A stretch of DNA of 26,598 nucleotides from a virus. Made by a program: the position numbers and the translations under genes. This document shows, piece by piece, positions 11,901 to 21,565 of this stretch (positions within the stretch are counted from its first letter, which is position 1; every line of letters starts with the position of its first letter). The notes below the pieces were generated by a model that made no database searches, was not told where the DNA came from, and saw only the letters and a list, made by a program, of their open reading frames with translations. The stretch is from positions 1 to 26,598 of the IMG/VR virus record IMGVR_UViG_3300044611_000796, one strand, 5' to 3'.

Positions 11901-14900
11901 GGTATCTTCAGAAGCAAGATCATAGTACAATCTATCATTTACTGAAGATGAACTTGATATTTCAACATTTAAATCAATTTGCGAATCAGTTGATTTCACA
12001 GAAGATGTTTTTCCAATTCCATTTAGTATTTCTAAATTAGAAAAGTTTTTAAATCCAGAGGTATGAGTTAAACTGTTAACTGGTTCTTTCCACACATCAT
12101 ATTCAACTTCTCCTTTTATAGAATATGAAAATCTTTGATAATAATCACTATCTTGAATTCTTTGATTGTCAAAATTTAATTTTCCTTTATCTGTATTCCA
12201 ATCTTTATCTTTTTTGACAGTTGAATTGACATTTAAATCAAAATCAAATGAATATGTAGAGTCAATACTTGATTTATAATTTCCTATAGACCCTTTTATT
12301 TGATTGTTTTCCTCAAATTTTCCATCGATATTAATAACTTTTAAAGTTTGTGCTTCTGAATCCCAACCATTTTTGGAAACATATGCGGTTGTATTATTAT
12401 TAATTTGAGTTATCTTTTCGCCTTCTAGAAAATTAATTTTTTCAAATTCTACATTAAATGAACATAAATCATCTACTTTTATGACCCTACCAAAAGTTTT
12501 TGTTGAATCGAATAATCCACCAGTATTACCAAGACCAGAAATTGAATATCTAACATATTCCGAACCAGAAATTGTATTGATTTCAGTAACTGTAAAATAC
12601 TTATAATCATAATCACTCGAATTATAACCATCCGATGAATCAGTTATTAAAACGTTTTCAACAAAAATTTTATCTCCTATATCAAATGGAAATTCGACAA
12701 ATCCTAAAAGTGGTGCTTTTAGATATAAAGTATTAATTTTAAAATTTGATGTCGCATTAATAATACCAACTCCATTTGAATTATTGATTGGTAAAATTCT
12801 AATGTCATTCGATAATCCACTGTCATTTGAAATAATTTCTATTTTTGATACAGAACTTCCTTGTATAGAAGTTCTAGTTAAAATTGATGAGTTTCCAATA
12901 GCAATTACATTTGGTGGAGAAGTATAATTTTTACCACCAGTAGAAATTCCAATTGTTTTTAATTTATATACATCTTTTAATTTTAAAATAGTATATACAT
13001 CTGCTTTTGGTGTTAATGTTTTATTATTTGAAAATTCAAGACCTTGATTTATAACTTTAATATCTTTTATATTTCCAATATCATTTGATTCAACTGAAAG
13101 AATACCATCAGATCCTTCAATTGATCTTATAGAGGAAATTTGAGGTATTCTTTCTAAATTTAATTTAGAGTCAATTTTTTTTATTGAAAATATTTTTCCT
13201 TTTGCATTTTGAGAATTTGTAAAATAATAAGCAGTTGAAATCCCAGTTTGATTGTATAATGTTGTTTCTGCTGTTCCAACTAAAGTAAAATTAAATGAAG
13301 TTGTACCAACTCCAGAAACAACATGAGATCCATTGTATATGGATTGTTTTACTTCTATTAATGAATAATTTTGAACATCGGTATTTGCTGATGAAGGATA
13401 AGTATCAGTAAACTTTATATCTTTTCCTTCAATTCTATAAAAGAATTGTTTTTCAATAGAATCATCAATAAAAAAGTTTATTATTGATGAAGGATTTGAA
13501 TTTCCAATTACTCCATATTTTCTTATTAAAGTTGAATTATATTCTGATTTAAATTCATTATCATAATAAAATTTAATATCATATCCAGACAAGCTAGTAT
13601 CTGATACTGCTATAGAAACATTGTTCCCTTTGTAAAAAGTTAACTTTGGATTAATTAATGATAAATTGTGAGTTCCTGAACCATATGAAGAAATCCCAAT
13701 ATATTCATAATCTAGTTTTGTGGCATTATAAGAATTTGATGCCAATTTAAAAGATGAATTTGATATTTTTATTACGTAGTAAATCCCATTATTCACAAAT
13801 GGTGTGATTGGATTTTCTGCAGTGTATACTACTACATCTCCAGTTTTATAGTTATGGTTATTGATTGTTATTGTAGAATCTGCAGTTCCAACACCAACTG
13901 CTGTCGATGCAAATGAAACAGGATTGACGACTAATTTTTTTATAGCATCATTAAATTTAAAATTAAAATATTGATTTGATTTTGGTAATATATTTAAATT
14001 TATATTATCACCTTTCATCAAATCAATTGAATCCTCAACAGTTACTGTGACATTTACTTTTTTACAATTTCCTGTTACTTGATTTTTGATAGATTCAAAT
14101 TTATGATTTGAACCCGTATATGAAACAAAATAAACATAAGAAGTAGTAAATCCAACTTTTTCTGTGGAAATTCCAATATATTCATCACTGATTTTAACAC
14201 AATATAAATTTTGAAAATCATTCAATGTAAATGTTGGAGTAAGAGAACTATTTTTTGATGCAATTATTGTTGAACCTATAGAAGTGTAAGAAATTAAATC
14301 TCCAGTATTAAATTTGTGATCTGGTAAATATATTGATTTTGGTGGAATAGATTTTACAATATTATTACTTCCAGATGTTGCTACGATAACATTAGTATAA
14401 CTGTTGCCAATTCCAATAGAAGTATTTGGATTAAAATAATACGAATAATTAGTTTGAATATTTGATTGTATTTGTGAATTATTATTAAATGTAAATGATT
14501 TTGGTAATAAACGAACTATGCTTGTTGCTGTGTGTGCTGATCCTACGGTATTATTATATGCCCTTTGAACTCTATATCTGTTATTATAATTGTCAAGATT
14601 TAAAATTAATAATTGCTCAGAATCAATTTGTATGATACTATTAGGGATAAAATTGCCATTTGAAGTTGGATCTGAAATTGAGATAAATGTAGTAATTCCC
14701 GTAGTGCTTGTGTCTCCAATGGAAACAGACAATGATGAAACTACTGCTGAAACTTCAATTGTTTTTAATCCTTCTATGTTTTTGTATAGTGCTGATGAAA
14801 TTCCAGAAATTTCAACAATGTCTCCATTTACAAAATTGTGAGGAACTGTGCTGAATGCAGTAACTTTTTTATCTAAAAATGAAAAAACAAGATTTTCATT

Positions 14901-17900
14901 TATAATTTCTGAAGATGCAATTGATATAATATTTTTTCCTAAAACTTCTTTTACATTGTAATTAATATTTGAATCATTTGAAAATATTACTTTGTCTCCA
15001 ACTTTGTAATTAGTGCCACCATCTTTAACACTAATTGTTGAAATTCCAGATTTTTTTGTAAGAATTACTTGTAAATCAACATTGGAATTAAAATTATCAT
15101 CAAAGAAAGGATATTTTTTATATTTCTCTGATATTCCTTGTGGCGTAATATTCCTCTTATACTCTCCTGTATTTAAATATGAATCTGATTGAGTTTTCAA
15201 TACATCATAATTGAATAAGTCAGTTGCATTATGATGTTTAAACGTTATATATGGGAATTCTGGATTTTTATCTACATCTAAAGTTGAAAAATAAGCATAT
15301 GATCCATTTGGAAAATCAGAATTAACAATAAATCTTCCGTTATATTCATCAAGATCCCCACTATCATCAAAATTGTAATCTTCAATAAAATATCCAGATG
15401 GATATGATGGTCTCAATGAATTATCATTAATTGGATCCAATGTGTATCCAGAAACAATCCTCTTTAATCCACCAGTTCCAGAAGAATCTGCAATACTCTT
15501 TGAATTTCCATACGGTCCATAAATTGGATTGCCATCATATGCCCAACCAATAATTGGAGAATGAGAATTAAGTTCATCCAACTCCTCAAAGGTATTTTGA
15601 TCTAAATTGTCATTTAAAATTTTACGAATTTCTTTTGTTGCATAATATGAACCTATTTTTTTTTGTTTAAATCTTGCTTCGGATGGAATTTGTAAAGTTC
15701 CTTTAAATTGTTCTGTTTCTAAAACATTTTTATGTCTTTCTACTGCATTTATTGACCATTTTTGAATTTCGGCATTCAAAAATGCACCAGATCCACAAGG
15801 AGTTACTTTTATTGTGGTATTATTTTTATCGTATCCTTTTCCACCATTTATAATATCAACTGATGTCAGTTCACCATTAGAAATGTTTGCTTTTAATTTT
15901 GCATATTTTCCAGAACCAATTATTTCTAAAATTGGTGGAGTTGTATATTCGGATCCTCTGTTTATGATATAAACGTTTGAAATTTCTCCACTATCATTTA
16001 CAATTGCTTGAATTGAAGCATTTTTTCCAGTCTGAAGATTTATTTCTGGTCTTCTTATTAAGTTTATGATATTTGTAACACCATAACCAACACCACCTTT
16101 TCTTAAAAATACATTTTCAACTTTACCTCGTACAATAGCATATGCAGTTGCAGTATAATATGATGGAACTGTTGTTGATGAAATTCCAGTATTTCCAAAA
16201 ATAGATACAGTTATTGGTGGATAATTAAATGTATGTGTACCTACTCCAATATTAGTTAAATTTGTATAAATTTTGTTATCGTAATCTGTAGTGCTTATGC
16301 TTGAAGCAGTTCCAGCATAACTCAGTTTAAATTTATTTTCATCTATTATTGTGACTTTATAATAATTTGAAGTTGATAATCCAGATATTGCAGTACCATC
16401 AACAGAATATGTTAATAAGTCACCATTTTTATAATTATGGTTTACTGCAAAAATGTAATCATCATATGTGTTTATGCCAACAAAAATTTTAAATATATCT
16501 TTTTTCTCTAACGGTGGATATGCAACAGAATCAACTATTACTTTTTTATTTGAGTATGAACTTCCTGGATTTTGAATTGAAATCCTATCAATAATATTTT
16601 TAAATTTAGAAGACTTAAAGGTGTGTGTTTGATTTCCAAAAGATAAAAAATCTATAAGATTTGTTTTTGTTAGAGCATTTTCTTTTGATGCAGCAATAGA
16701 AAATGAAGTTTCATTAATTTTTGAAATATAATAAAATGTATTATTTGTTAAACGAGATGTTGCAAATCCAACATTTGTACTTCCAATTCCAATTGGAAGA
16801 CCAGAAGAAATATAAATTACTTCTTCGCCATCAGCAAATTTGTGATCATCATCTAAATTAATTGAATTTGAAATTAAATTAACTTTTAGATCAGAGAAAG
16901 ACACATAATGTTGATATGAAGTCATTTTTGCTTCAGCAACACAACCAGACCCATTGCCACCTGAAATTTTTACTATCGGTAAATCAATATAATCAAATCC
17001 AGGATTTTCTAAAATTATTTCTTCAATACTTCCAGATAACTGTGAATATGCTTCTGCTCCAGAACCTAATGAATCTAAAATTGAAATAGTTGCAGGATTT
17101 ATCACATCATAATTTGATCCACTTTCCAAAACATTGATTTTTTGCAATTGTCCATAAAATACAGAATCATTTGAAATCGGAGAATATAATTCTACACCAT
17201 TCAAAGAAATTCCAATTGGACCATTCAATGGTAAATTTTTTGTATTTTTTTCTGGATTCTTTAAAATTCTTTTAAAGTTATCTTGGTTTTTTAAATTATT
17301 GCCATAAAGATCTGCTGGTGTGATTGTATTTGTATTATTTCCAGTTCCATTAAAATTTAAAAAATTATTTGAATGAATGTTTAATCTACTTAAAGATAAT
17401 TGAATTGAATTCTCATTCAATCTATTTACATAATAATAACCAGATGATATTCCAGATATGTCCGAAGATGCCTCTAGATAAATTTTATCACCAGTAATAA
17501 ATCCATGAGAATTAATATTAATTATACCTGAAGATGCAGAGATTGAATTAAATATTTTAGATCTATCGGTTGTTTCTAATGATCTGTATGATGGATAACC
17601 AGAAAATGCAATATAAGTATTTTTATCTTTGTCGATAAATGAATTTTGAATATCTGCAAGAAGATTATTTAAATTTAAATTACTTGAAACGAATTTTAAA
17701 TTTTTCTTAACATAATATTCGGTATTATCATTTAAAGATCCTGTTGCAATTTGAAATTCAGTAGAACTCAATACAAGAGAAACTTCAGAAGAATTTACTG
17801 TTATTGAATTTGTTAATTTGTTTATAATATCTACATTATCTCCTTTGTGTAGAAAATGTGGAGATTTTGTTATTATTGTATTTGTTGCTGCATTTACAGA

Positions 17901-19238
17901 TTGGGTTTCTATATATGAAATATTATTATGAAACCAAGTAGAAAACTTCATATCATCTAATGATGTTTTCTCGCCAATATATTTTAATTTAATTTGATCT
18001 CCAGGAAGAAAATATTTTGTATTTTCTACTCCTGTAGAAAGATTTGAAATCGCACCAACAACCCTCATTTTGCATATTGAGTTTATATCGTTATTTTCAT
18101 ATCCATAAACAAAATTATCATCTATAATAGGTGTATTTTCATTTAATGAGGTTGTAAGCCCAATACAACCAAAAAATTGATTATGAGATTTTGATGTATA
18201 TTCAGTTTGAATATACACATTACTTGCCTCATCCAAATAATAAAAATTCCCAACATCTTTGAATCCAATAGTAGAATCTACAGTAACAACATCAGAAGAT
18301 GGTGTATTTCCAATTACTTTGGTCTTAGTGCTAATTAAAAAATTTCCATTAATGGTAGATTTTGGAAAACTAATTTTATAATATTTTCTATTTCCCAAAT
18401 AAACATCTTCCACATTTGATATTGTTCCATTTGCGGCAGGAGAATCAAAAGAATTTTGATATAAGGTAGTTTCTTTAAGATTGGATGGATTTCCATTTAA
18501 AGATTCTACTATAATTTCATCAACACTTACCCATTCTGCTTCTGATGGAGATATTGTATTGTCAAATGGTTTTATAATTTGAACATTTTTTCCAAATAAA
18601 ATTTTAAATAAGATTTTAATAGCACTATCAGTTCCTTTTGAACTATAAAAATCTTTTGCTCTGGTTAAAATATTTTCAACGGATATACCAGGAGTAAAAG
18701 TTCTATTTTCAAATCCAGGCAAAAATTGATATTTGTATTTTTTAAAAAATTCTTGTAAAAATATAGAACTTAAATTACTAACTAATGATCCAGATGAATG
18801 CTCTTCTGCATCAGTTGAACTGAAGGTTAAAAATTGTGGATTACCTTCAGTTTCAATTTGAGAAATACCACTAAAACCACGAATACAACCAATAAAAGAA
18901 TTTGTTGTAATTCCAGTATAAGTTATAATTTCATTATCAATCTGTAATAATCCATATTTTGAAGGAAATCCAATAGTTGTATTTACATTAATCGTATCAT
19001 CGAATGCTAATATGTCAGAAGTTAAATTTATAGAAATTGTAGACAATCCAACATTTCTGTAAGTATCAATTTGTTTATATGAAGGAATATTTTCTGCTAG
19101 ATCTACAATAGAATATTCAAATTCTTGAGAAATATAATATTGATTTAAAAATTCTCTAAATAAAGGATTTTCTTCATTTAGAAATTCTGGAATTTGATTT
19201 TCAACAATATTTGAAATTTTAACTTTTTTTTCTAACAT
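8997..19238 (-). CDS. Giant 3413-aa baseplate/virion protein with YHYH-type motif (gp7 position)
   Basis: This one gene takes 10.2 kb, 38% of the window. It starts 2 nt after the gp6 stop, in the place of T4 gene 7 (1032 aa), so it is probably the wedge backbone protein or a fusion of it with fibre-like modules; that is inference from position. The N-terminus has EFLNEENPLFREFLNQYY. Residues 1231-1244 read GWAYDGNPIYGPYG, followed by LDEYNGRF and PNGSYAYF, the hallmark of the YHYH domain. Repeated short modules fill the rest. About eight copies of H-(aromatic)-x2-G-(D/E)-x2-x-Y occur near residues 460, 578, 798, 933, 1466, 1640, 1794 and 2530. About a dozen GG-x-GY type repeats occur, and three copies of an IDxE...RG/RA...H module lie near 97-124, 1533-1576 and 2659-2703. 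No membrane or signal segments are seen. The ATG choice at 19238 is supported by tight coupling to gp6 and an AAGAT stretch. Confidence 0.85.
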   Translation of the reverse strand: MLEKKVKISNIVENQIPEFLNEENPLFREFLNQYYISQEFEYSIVDLAENIPSYKQIDTYRNVGLSTISINLTSDILAFDDTINVNTTIGFPSKYGLLQIDNEIITYTGITTNSFIGCIRGFSGISQIETEGNPQFLTFSSTDAEEHSSGSLVSNLSSIFLQEFFKKYKYQFLPGFENRTFTPGISVENILTRAKDFYSSKGTDSAIKILFKILFGKNVQIIKPFDNTISPSEAEWVSVDEIIVESLNGNPSNLKETTLYQNSFDSPAANGTISNVEDVYLGNRKYYKISFPKSTINGNFLISTKTKVIGNTPSSDVVTVDSTIGFKDVGNFYYLDEASNVYIQTEYTSKSHNQFFGCIGLTTSLNENTPIIDDNFVYGYENNDINSICKMRVVGAISNLSTGVENTKYFLPGDQIKLKYIGEKTSLDDMKFSTWFHNNISYIETQSVNAATNTIITKSPHFLHKGDNVDIINKLTNSITVNSSEVSLVLSSTEFQIATGSLNDNTEYYVKKNLKFVSSNLNLNNLLADIQNSFIDKDKNTYIAFSGYPSYRSLETTDRSKIFNSISASSGIININSHGFITGDKIYLEASSDISGISSGYYYVNRLNENSIQLSLSRLNIHSNNFLNFNGTGNNTNTITPADLYGNNLKNQDNFKRILKNPEKNTKNLPLNGPIGISLNGVELYSPISNDSVFYGQLQKINVLESGSNYDVINPATISILDSLGSGAEAYSQLSGSIEEIILENPGFDYIDLPIVKISGGNGSGCVAEAKMTSYQHYVSFSDLKVNLISNSINLDDDHKFADGEEVIYISSGLPIGIGSTNVGFATSRLTNNTFYYISKINETSFSIAASKENALTKTNLIDFLSFGNQTHTFKSSKFKNIIDRISIQNPGSSYSNKKVIVDSVAYPPLEKKDIFKIFVGINTYDDYIFAVNHNYKNGDLLTYSVDGTAISGLSTSNYYKVTIIDENKFKLSYAGTASSISTTDYDNKIYTNLTNIGVGTHTFNYPPITVSIFGNTGISSTTVPSYYTATAYAIVRGKVENVFLRKGGVGYGVTNIINLIRRPEINLQTGKNASIQAIVNDSGEISNVYIINRGSEYTTPPILEIIGSGKYAKLKANISNGELTSVDIINGGKGYDKNNTTIKVTPCGSGAFLNAEIQKWSINAVERHKNVLETEQFKGTLQIPSEARFKQKKIGSYYATKEIRKILNDNLDQNTFEELDELNSHSPIIGWAYDGNPIYGPYGNSKSIADSSGTGGLKRIVSGYTLDPINDNSLRPSYPSGYFIEDYNFDDSGDLDEYNGRFIVNSDFPNGSYAYFSTLDVDKNPEFPYITFKHHNATDLFNYDVLKTQSDSYLNTGEYKRNITPQGISEKYKKYPFFDDNFNSNVDLQVILTKKSGISTISVKDGGTNYKVGDKVIFSNDSNINYNVKEVLGKNIISIASSEIINENLVFSFLDKKVTAFSTVPHNFVNGDIVEISGISSALYKNIEGLKTIEVSAVVSSLSVSIGDTSTTGITTFISISDPTSNGNFIPNSIIQIDSEQLLILNLDNYNNRYRVQRAYNNTVGSAHTATSIVRLLPKSFTFNNNSQIQSNIQTNYSYYFNPNTSIGIGNSYTNVIVATSGSNNIVKSIPPKSIYLPDHKFNTGDLISYTSIGSTIIASKNSSLTPTFTLNDFQNLYCVKISDEYIGISTEKVGFTTSYVYFVSYTGSNHKFESIKNQVTGNCKKVNVTVTVEDSIDLMKGDNINLNILPKSNQYFNFKFNDAIKKLVVNPVSFASTAVGVGTADSTITINNHNYKTGDVVVYTAENPITPFVNNGIYYVIKISNSSFKLASNSYNATKLDYEYIGISSYGSGTHNLSLINPKLTFYKGNNVSIAVSDTSLSGYDIKFYYDNEFKSEYNSTLIRKYGVIGNSNPSSIINFFIDDSIEKQFFYRIEGKDIKFTDTYPSSANTDVQNYSLIEVKQSIYNGSHVVSGVGTTSFNFTLVGTAETTLYNQTGISTAYYFTNSQNAKGKIFSIKKIDSKLNLERIPQISSIRSIEGSDGILSVESNDIGNIKDIKVINQGLEFSNNKTLTPKADVYTILKLKDVYKLKTIGISTGGKNYTSPPNVIAIGNSSILTRTSIQGSSVSKIEIISNDSGLSNDIRILPINNSNGVGIINATSNFKINTLYLKAPLLGFVEFPFDIGDKIFVENVLITDSSDGYNSSDYDYKYFTVTEINTISGSEYVRYSISGLGNTGGLFDSTKTFGRVIKVDDLCSFNVEFEKINFLEGEKITQINNNTTAYVSKNGWDSEAQTLKVINIDGKFEENNQIKGSIGNYKSSIDSTYSFDFDLNVNSTVKKDKDWNTDKGKLNFDNQRIQDSDYYQRFSYSIKGEVEYDVWKEPVNSLTHTSGFKNFSNLEILNGIGKTSSVKSTDSQIDLNVEISSSSSVNDRLYYDLASEDTSNQSLSNIIKFDSKIITDYNESRTNKVLEIDDISSQFTGITTTIGGQIVGLTSFTLYNNGNTLLYKQFNSSGIITSSSLITIPDHEFNTGEILKYSSNGGTPIGIVTTTIVGVGTTTILPSNVYAIKISKDTIKLAVGSTQASSGIAITFTSSGIGTQHSLSVESNLASSRCLITIDNIIQSPLSKKNISVGLSTQVGLTTTTIYLNDISKIQGKSLLKIENEIIKVNLVGVGSTNSLNVIRSYMGSVASAHTVGAAVTVLSGDYTINDGKIYFSDAPYGPTGIGSLTSKSSFSGRVFYRLNYGTNYIIDDISESFDSIQNKFNLTTNGTTLSGIQTSFGIVLVNNIFQRPFYGDVGSILESDYQIVGTGQTINFTGSDYRDLPRGGVINEFDITNGSGYQSPYRASAYVTVSAGGTIQSIGLSTGGSGYTATPRVSIADTLGVGIGASIISSITNGIVTSFTIINPGSGYTSSSPPTVTIDEPYPYKNLSLIGGNGNGAKMNVVVGTGGSIISFDLQNRGYRYNVGDVLTLSGIPFRTGIGTSAFKVTVKNRYQSKFSGWTFGQLLELDDFSNLFNGFRKSFLLTRTIVTKEYYSINAQKDSGIILKNNLLIFLNDVLQKPEIDYIFNGGTRLTFQEAPKSGSKLKIYFYVGSTEDYLIINVNQSIKPGDRLRLQKQNNVPSQDERIIYELIASDSVETQTYGGIGIVTSSTFLRPVVWSKQSSDIIIDGIKISKQRDYLEPQIYPSTNIIASVASTDSKIYVKNTYPLFNNLDDLSQTLNDIKIVGLGTTAVTEKIKKVTYSGDCGIIVGIATSATGISTSSPMIIFDIIPDPNIPGNVVKPGISTGDYFVIENTIIGSGVTSIKDNSSSIVSVGNSFIDNVYYASNITSIGSSSLRVYSNVKSISGINTSLLPKLNSYGTYTWGTINISRNSNSKSFEFYNQNGIAGIETSAHVSRLLQLRLTY

Positions 19239-19240
19239 CT

Positions 19241-21127
19241 TTATCTTGTATACTTTTTATTACTTGTGAAACTAGAAGGTGGAACGTAAGAGTTTCCAGA
19301 TTTATTAGATCCAGAAGATATTGGATCTTCTATAAGATTTAGTGAACTATTGCTTGTAGTATCTAGGACAATATAAAGATTCTCTTTTGCAATAATATCA
19401 TTAGAATCTGGAACAACTTCGATTTCAATTCCAACAGAAGATTTTGTAGATGTAATAGTTACTGGATATAATATAATTTCTCCTTTTTCATAATTTACTA
19501 CTCCTGCATTATTATTGATAAAATTTGGAGATCCATCAATCAAGGTAAAAAATCTAATTTTTCCTTTTTTTCCTGTAGAATCATCTGGAAGATCAGTTAA
19601 ATATATATCGCCATCCACTCCACTTATTTTAAACGATGTTGAACGAATATTAAATCCATAAACATCTGCATGAAATTTGTTCACAAAACATAATTCGTAG
19701 TTAGCAAGTATATTATATGCAGGAGAAAGATTCCTTCTCATTTTTAAAAGAGTAATATTTGACGTTATGCCCTTATCTACATTATCAATTAATGAAATCA
19801 ACTTACTATATTTAATTCTTCCACCAAAAGAATTGATATCGGAAGATTTTGAATACGAATTTATTGTCGATTGAATTTTTGTATAAAGATTTTCTTTATT
19901 TGGTACAAAACTTGGGTCATATGATACTGTCGAATCATATTCTATATACAAATATTTCAAATCAATAAATTCTTGCTTAATTCCTGCTACTGTATATTTC
20001 TTTAAATCATTTTTAATTGAATTTTTTGTAACATCAGAAAGAGTCTCACCATTTTTTGGTTTAATTGTAATATAAACTTTGCCATATTGTGGAGGATCAA
20101 GTTCTTCCCCACCATAGGCGCTTGCCGAATCTACATTTGAATATAAAAATGGAATTAAACTTGTATAATCATTGGACGTAACTGCCCTGTATTGCGATGC
20201 ATAGACCCTTGGAGCAAGATATTTGATCGTATCTATAGATTCAATGCCATCTCCGTTTTCAGACGGTTGTAGAGTGGTAAGAAGAGATATTCCAGAGGTG
20301 ACTGGTTTATCAATTCCGTTCTCCACATAAGATAAATTGCCAGAAAATGTGAAATTTGCACCACCATTGCCATCAATTCCGTTCGTTACAATGTATGATA
20401 CACTAATTGTACTACCATTTTCTGGATTTTTGCCAAAAATGTTGTCCCCAAACAAAATTTGATACTTTTCGTCATCAATTTCTTGAATTAAAAAGATTTT
20501 TGAGGTTGATTCTACTGTAAAAATATTTTTATAGAGTTCATATTTTTCTGTTGTGGTGCCAGTAACAGAAACTCTAACTGTTGAGGTGTCAATATTTGCA
20601 TTTGGTAAGATATATTTTGTATTTGCTTGCGAATTGTCTACATTAAACGTCTTTTTTAAAAATGTTCCTTCATAAATCTCAATATTATCAAATGATGCAA
20701 CTCCACTACTATCTGGAGTAACAGAAATATCTTCTGGAATTGAAAAAATATAATTTCCTCCCTGAACTGACCCCAAAGCAACTACACCAGCATTCAATTT
20801 TACTAATCTTGTATTAATGTTACTGACATCTACGCTAAAACTAATCTTTGCTTTTGAAGATTTAACAGATCTTGGAACATAACCAATATTTCTTGCTAAA
20901 GAAACTACATTTTCTCTTAATGTAGAGCTATCAATGAATGACTCATTGATAGCCATATTAGTATTATATGATGTAATGTAACTATTATACGCAAGAAGAT
21001 CAATTAAAACTGAAAAATTGGATCCCTCAAAGTCAAAATCAGTAAAATTAGGATTTGCTCTCAGATAATCTTTAATCTGAGTTCGCAAATCGTTGAAATC
21101 TAAATTTGTAAACTGATTGAATGACAT
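19241..21127 (-). CDS. 6: Baseplate wedge subunit gp6
   Basis: This 628-residue protein is close in length to T4 gp6 (660 aa). The N-terminus reads MSFNQFTNLDFNDLRTQIKD, then GSNFSVLIDLLAYNSYITSY and FIDSSTLRENVVSLARNIGY, all strongly conserved in gp6 of T4-like cyanophages. The family contains a baseplate J-like core. In T4, gp6 forms the inner ring of the baseplate and joins gp7 and gp53 in the wedge, binding near gp25. The start codon overlaps the gp25 stop by one base (TAATG), so the two are very likely translationally coupled. The C-terminal tail (SSGSNKSGNSYVPPSSF) is Ser/Gly/Pro-rich and probably flexible. Confidence 0.93.
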   Translation of the reverse strand: MSFNQFTNLDFNDLRTQIKDYLRANPNFTDFDFEGSNFSVLIDLLAYNSYITSYNTNMAINESFIDSSTLRENVVSLARNIGYVPRSVKSSKAKISFSVDVSNINTRLVKLNAGVVALGSVQGGNYIFSIPEDISVTPDSSGVASFDNIEIYEGTFLKKTFNVDNSQANTKYILPNANIDTSTVRVSVTGTTTEKYELYKNIFTVESTSKIFLIQEIDDEKYQILFGDNIFGKNPENGSTISVSYIVTNGIDGNGGANFTFSGNLSYVENGIDKPVTSGISLLTTLQPSENGDGIESIDTIKYLAPRVYASQYRAVTSNDYTSLIPFLYSNVDSASAYGGEELDPPQYGKVYITIKPKNGETLSDVTKNSIKNDLKKYTVAGIKQEFIDLKYLYIEYDSTVSYDPSFVPNKENLYTKIQSTINSYSKSSDINSFGGRIKYSKLISLIDNVDKGITSNITLLKMRRNLSPAYNILANYELCFVNKFHADVYGFNIRSTSFKISGVDGDIYLTDLPDDSTGKKGKIRFFTLIDGSPNFINNNAGVVNYEKGEIILYPVTITSTKSSVGIEIEVVPDSNDIIAKENLYIVLDTTSNSSLNLIEDPISSGSNKSGNSYVPPSSFTSNKKYTR

Positions 21128-21528
21128 TATACTCTTGTTGGTTGTAAGATGAATTCTATATTTTGTGTCGGAAATGGTAATCCAACAATATCATAAGAAA
21201 CATTAATGTTTAAATCATTTGTGTCTGCTGGTTCATCAACAAAAACAGTTCTTAATTTGATTCTAGGTTCGAAATTATTCAATAATGATGTAATTTCTTC
21301 TTGTAAAAATGAACCTATGCCTGAATTTTGCAATTCAAACATTGAATTTTCTACAGATGTACCCAACAAATCATTAAAAAATCTCTCACCGAGACGAGTT
21401 CTGACCAAATTTATAACAGATTTTTTAATTGCATCCTCATTTTTAAGTGCAATCACATCATTCGTAACTGGATGCCTCGCAAAAGACAAACTAATGTCCT
21501 TAAAACTACGAGAAATTGTTACTGCCAT
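21127..21528 (-). CDS. 25: Baseplate wedge subunit gp25
   Basis: This 133-residue protein matches the T4 gp25 size (132 aa) and the GPW/gp25 family. Visible family motifs are RTRLGERFF at residues 43-51 and FEPRI at 86-90, which in this family help contact the sheath-initiating and gp6 inner-ring interface. It contains no signal or membrane segment. The chosen ATG at 21528 gives MAVTISRSFKDISLSF, the usual N-terminus. Another ATG four bases upstream is in a different frame. It is the first gene of the tight gp25-gp6-giant-gp8 cluster and ends overlapping gp6. A near-consensus late promoter lies about 21 nt upstream. Confidence 0.93.
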   Translation of the reverse strand: MAVTISRSFKDISLSFARHPVTNDVIALKNEDAIKKSVINLVRTRLGERFFNDLLGTSVENSMFELQNSGIGSFLQEEITSLLNNFEPRIKLRTVFVDEPADTNDLNINVSYDIVGLPFPTQNIEFILQPTRV

Positions 21529-21549
21529 TCATCTTTTTATGCTTTAATA

Positions 21550-21557
21550 TATCTATA
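21550..21557 (-). promoter_or_regulatory. Possible T4-type late promoter before gp25
   Basis: The minus strand reads TATAGATA, one mismatch from the T4 late consensus TATAAATA, in the short AT-rich gap between the 78-aa gene and gp25. Its distance to the gp25 ATG (about 21 nt) is similar to that of the exact TATAAATA before the gp8-type gene. AT-richness makes chance matches likely, so this is tentative. Confidence 0.35.
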
Positions 21558-21565
21558 ATACTTTT

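Noticed and set aside
7685-14841. Plus-strand frames at 7685-7924, 10408-10614 and 14590-14841
   Set aside because: They are antisense shadows of the gp8-type and 3413-aa genes with no supporting signals.
21206-21547. 113-aa plus-strand frame
   Set aside because: It lies antisense to gp25, which is clearly conserved.
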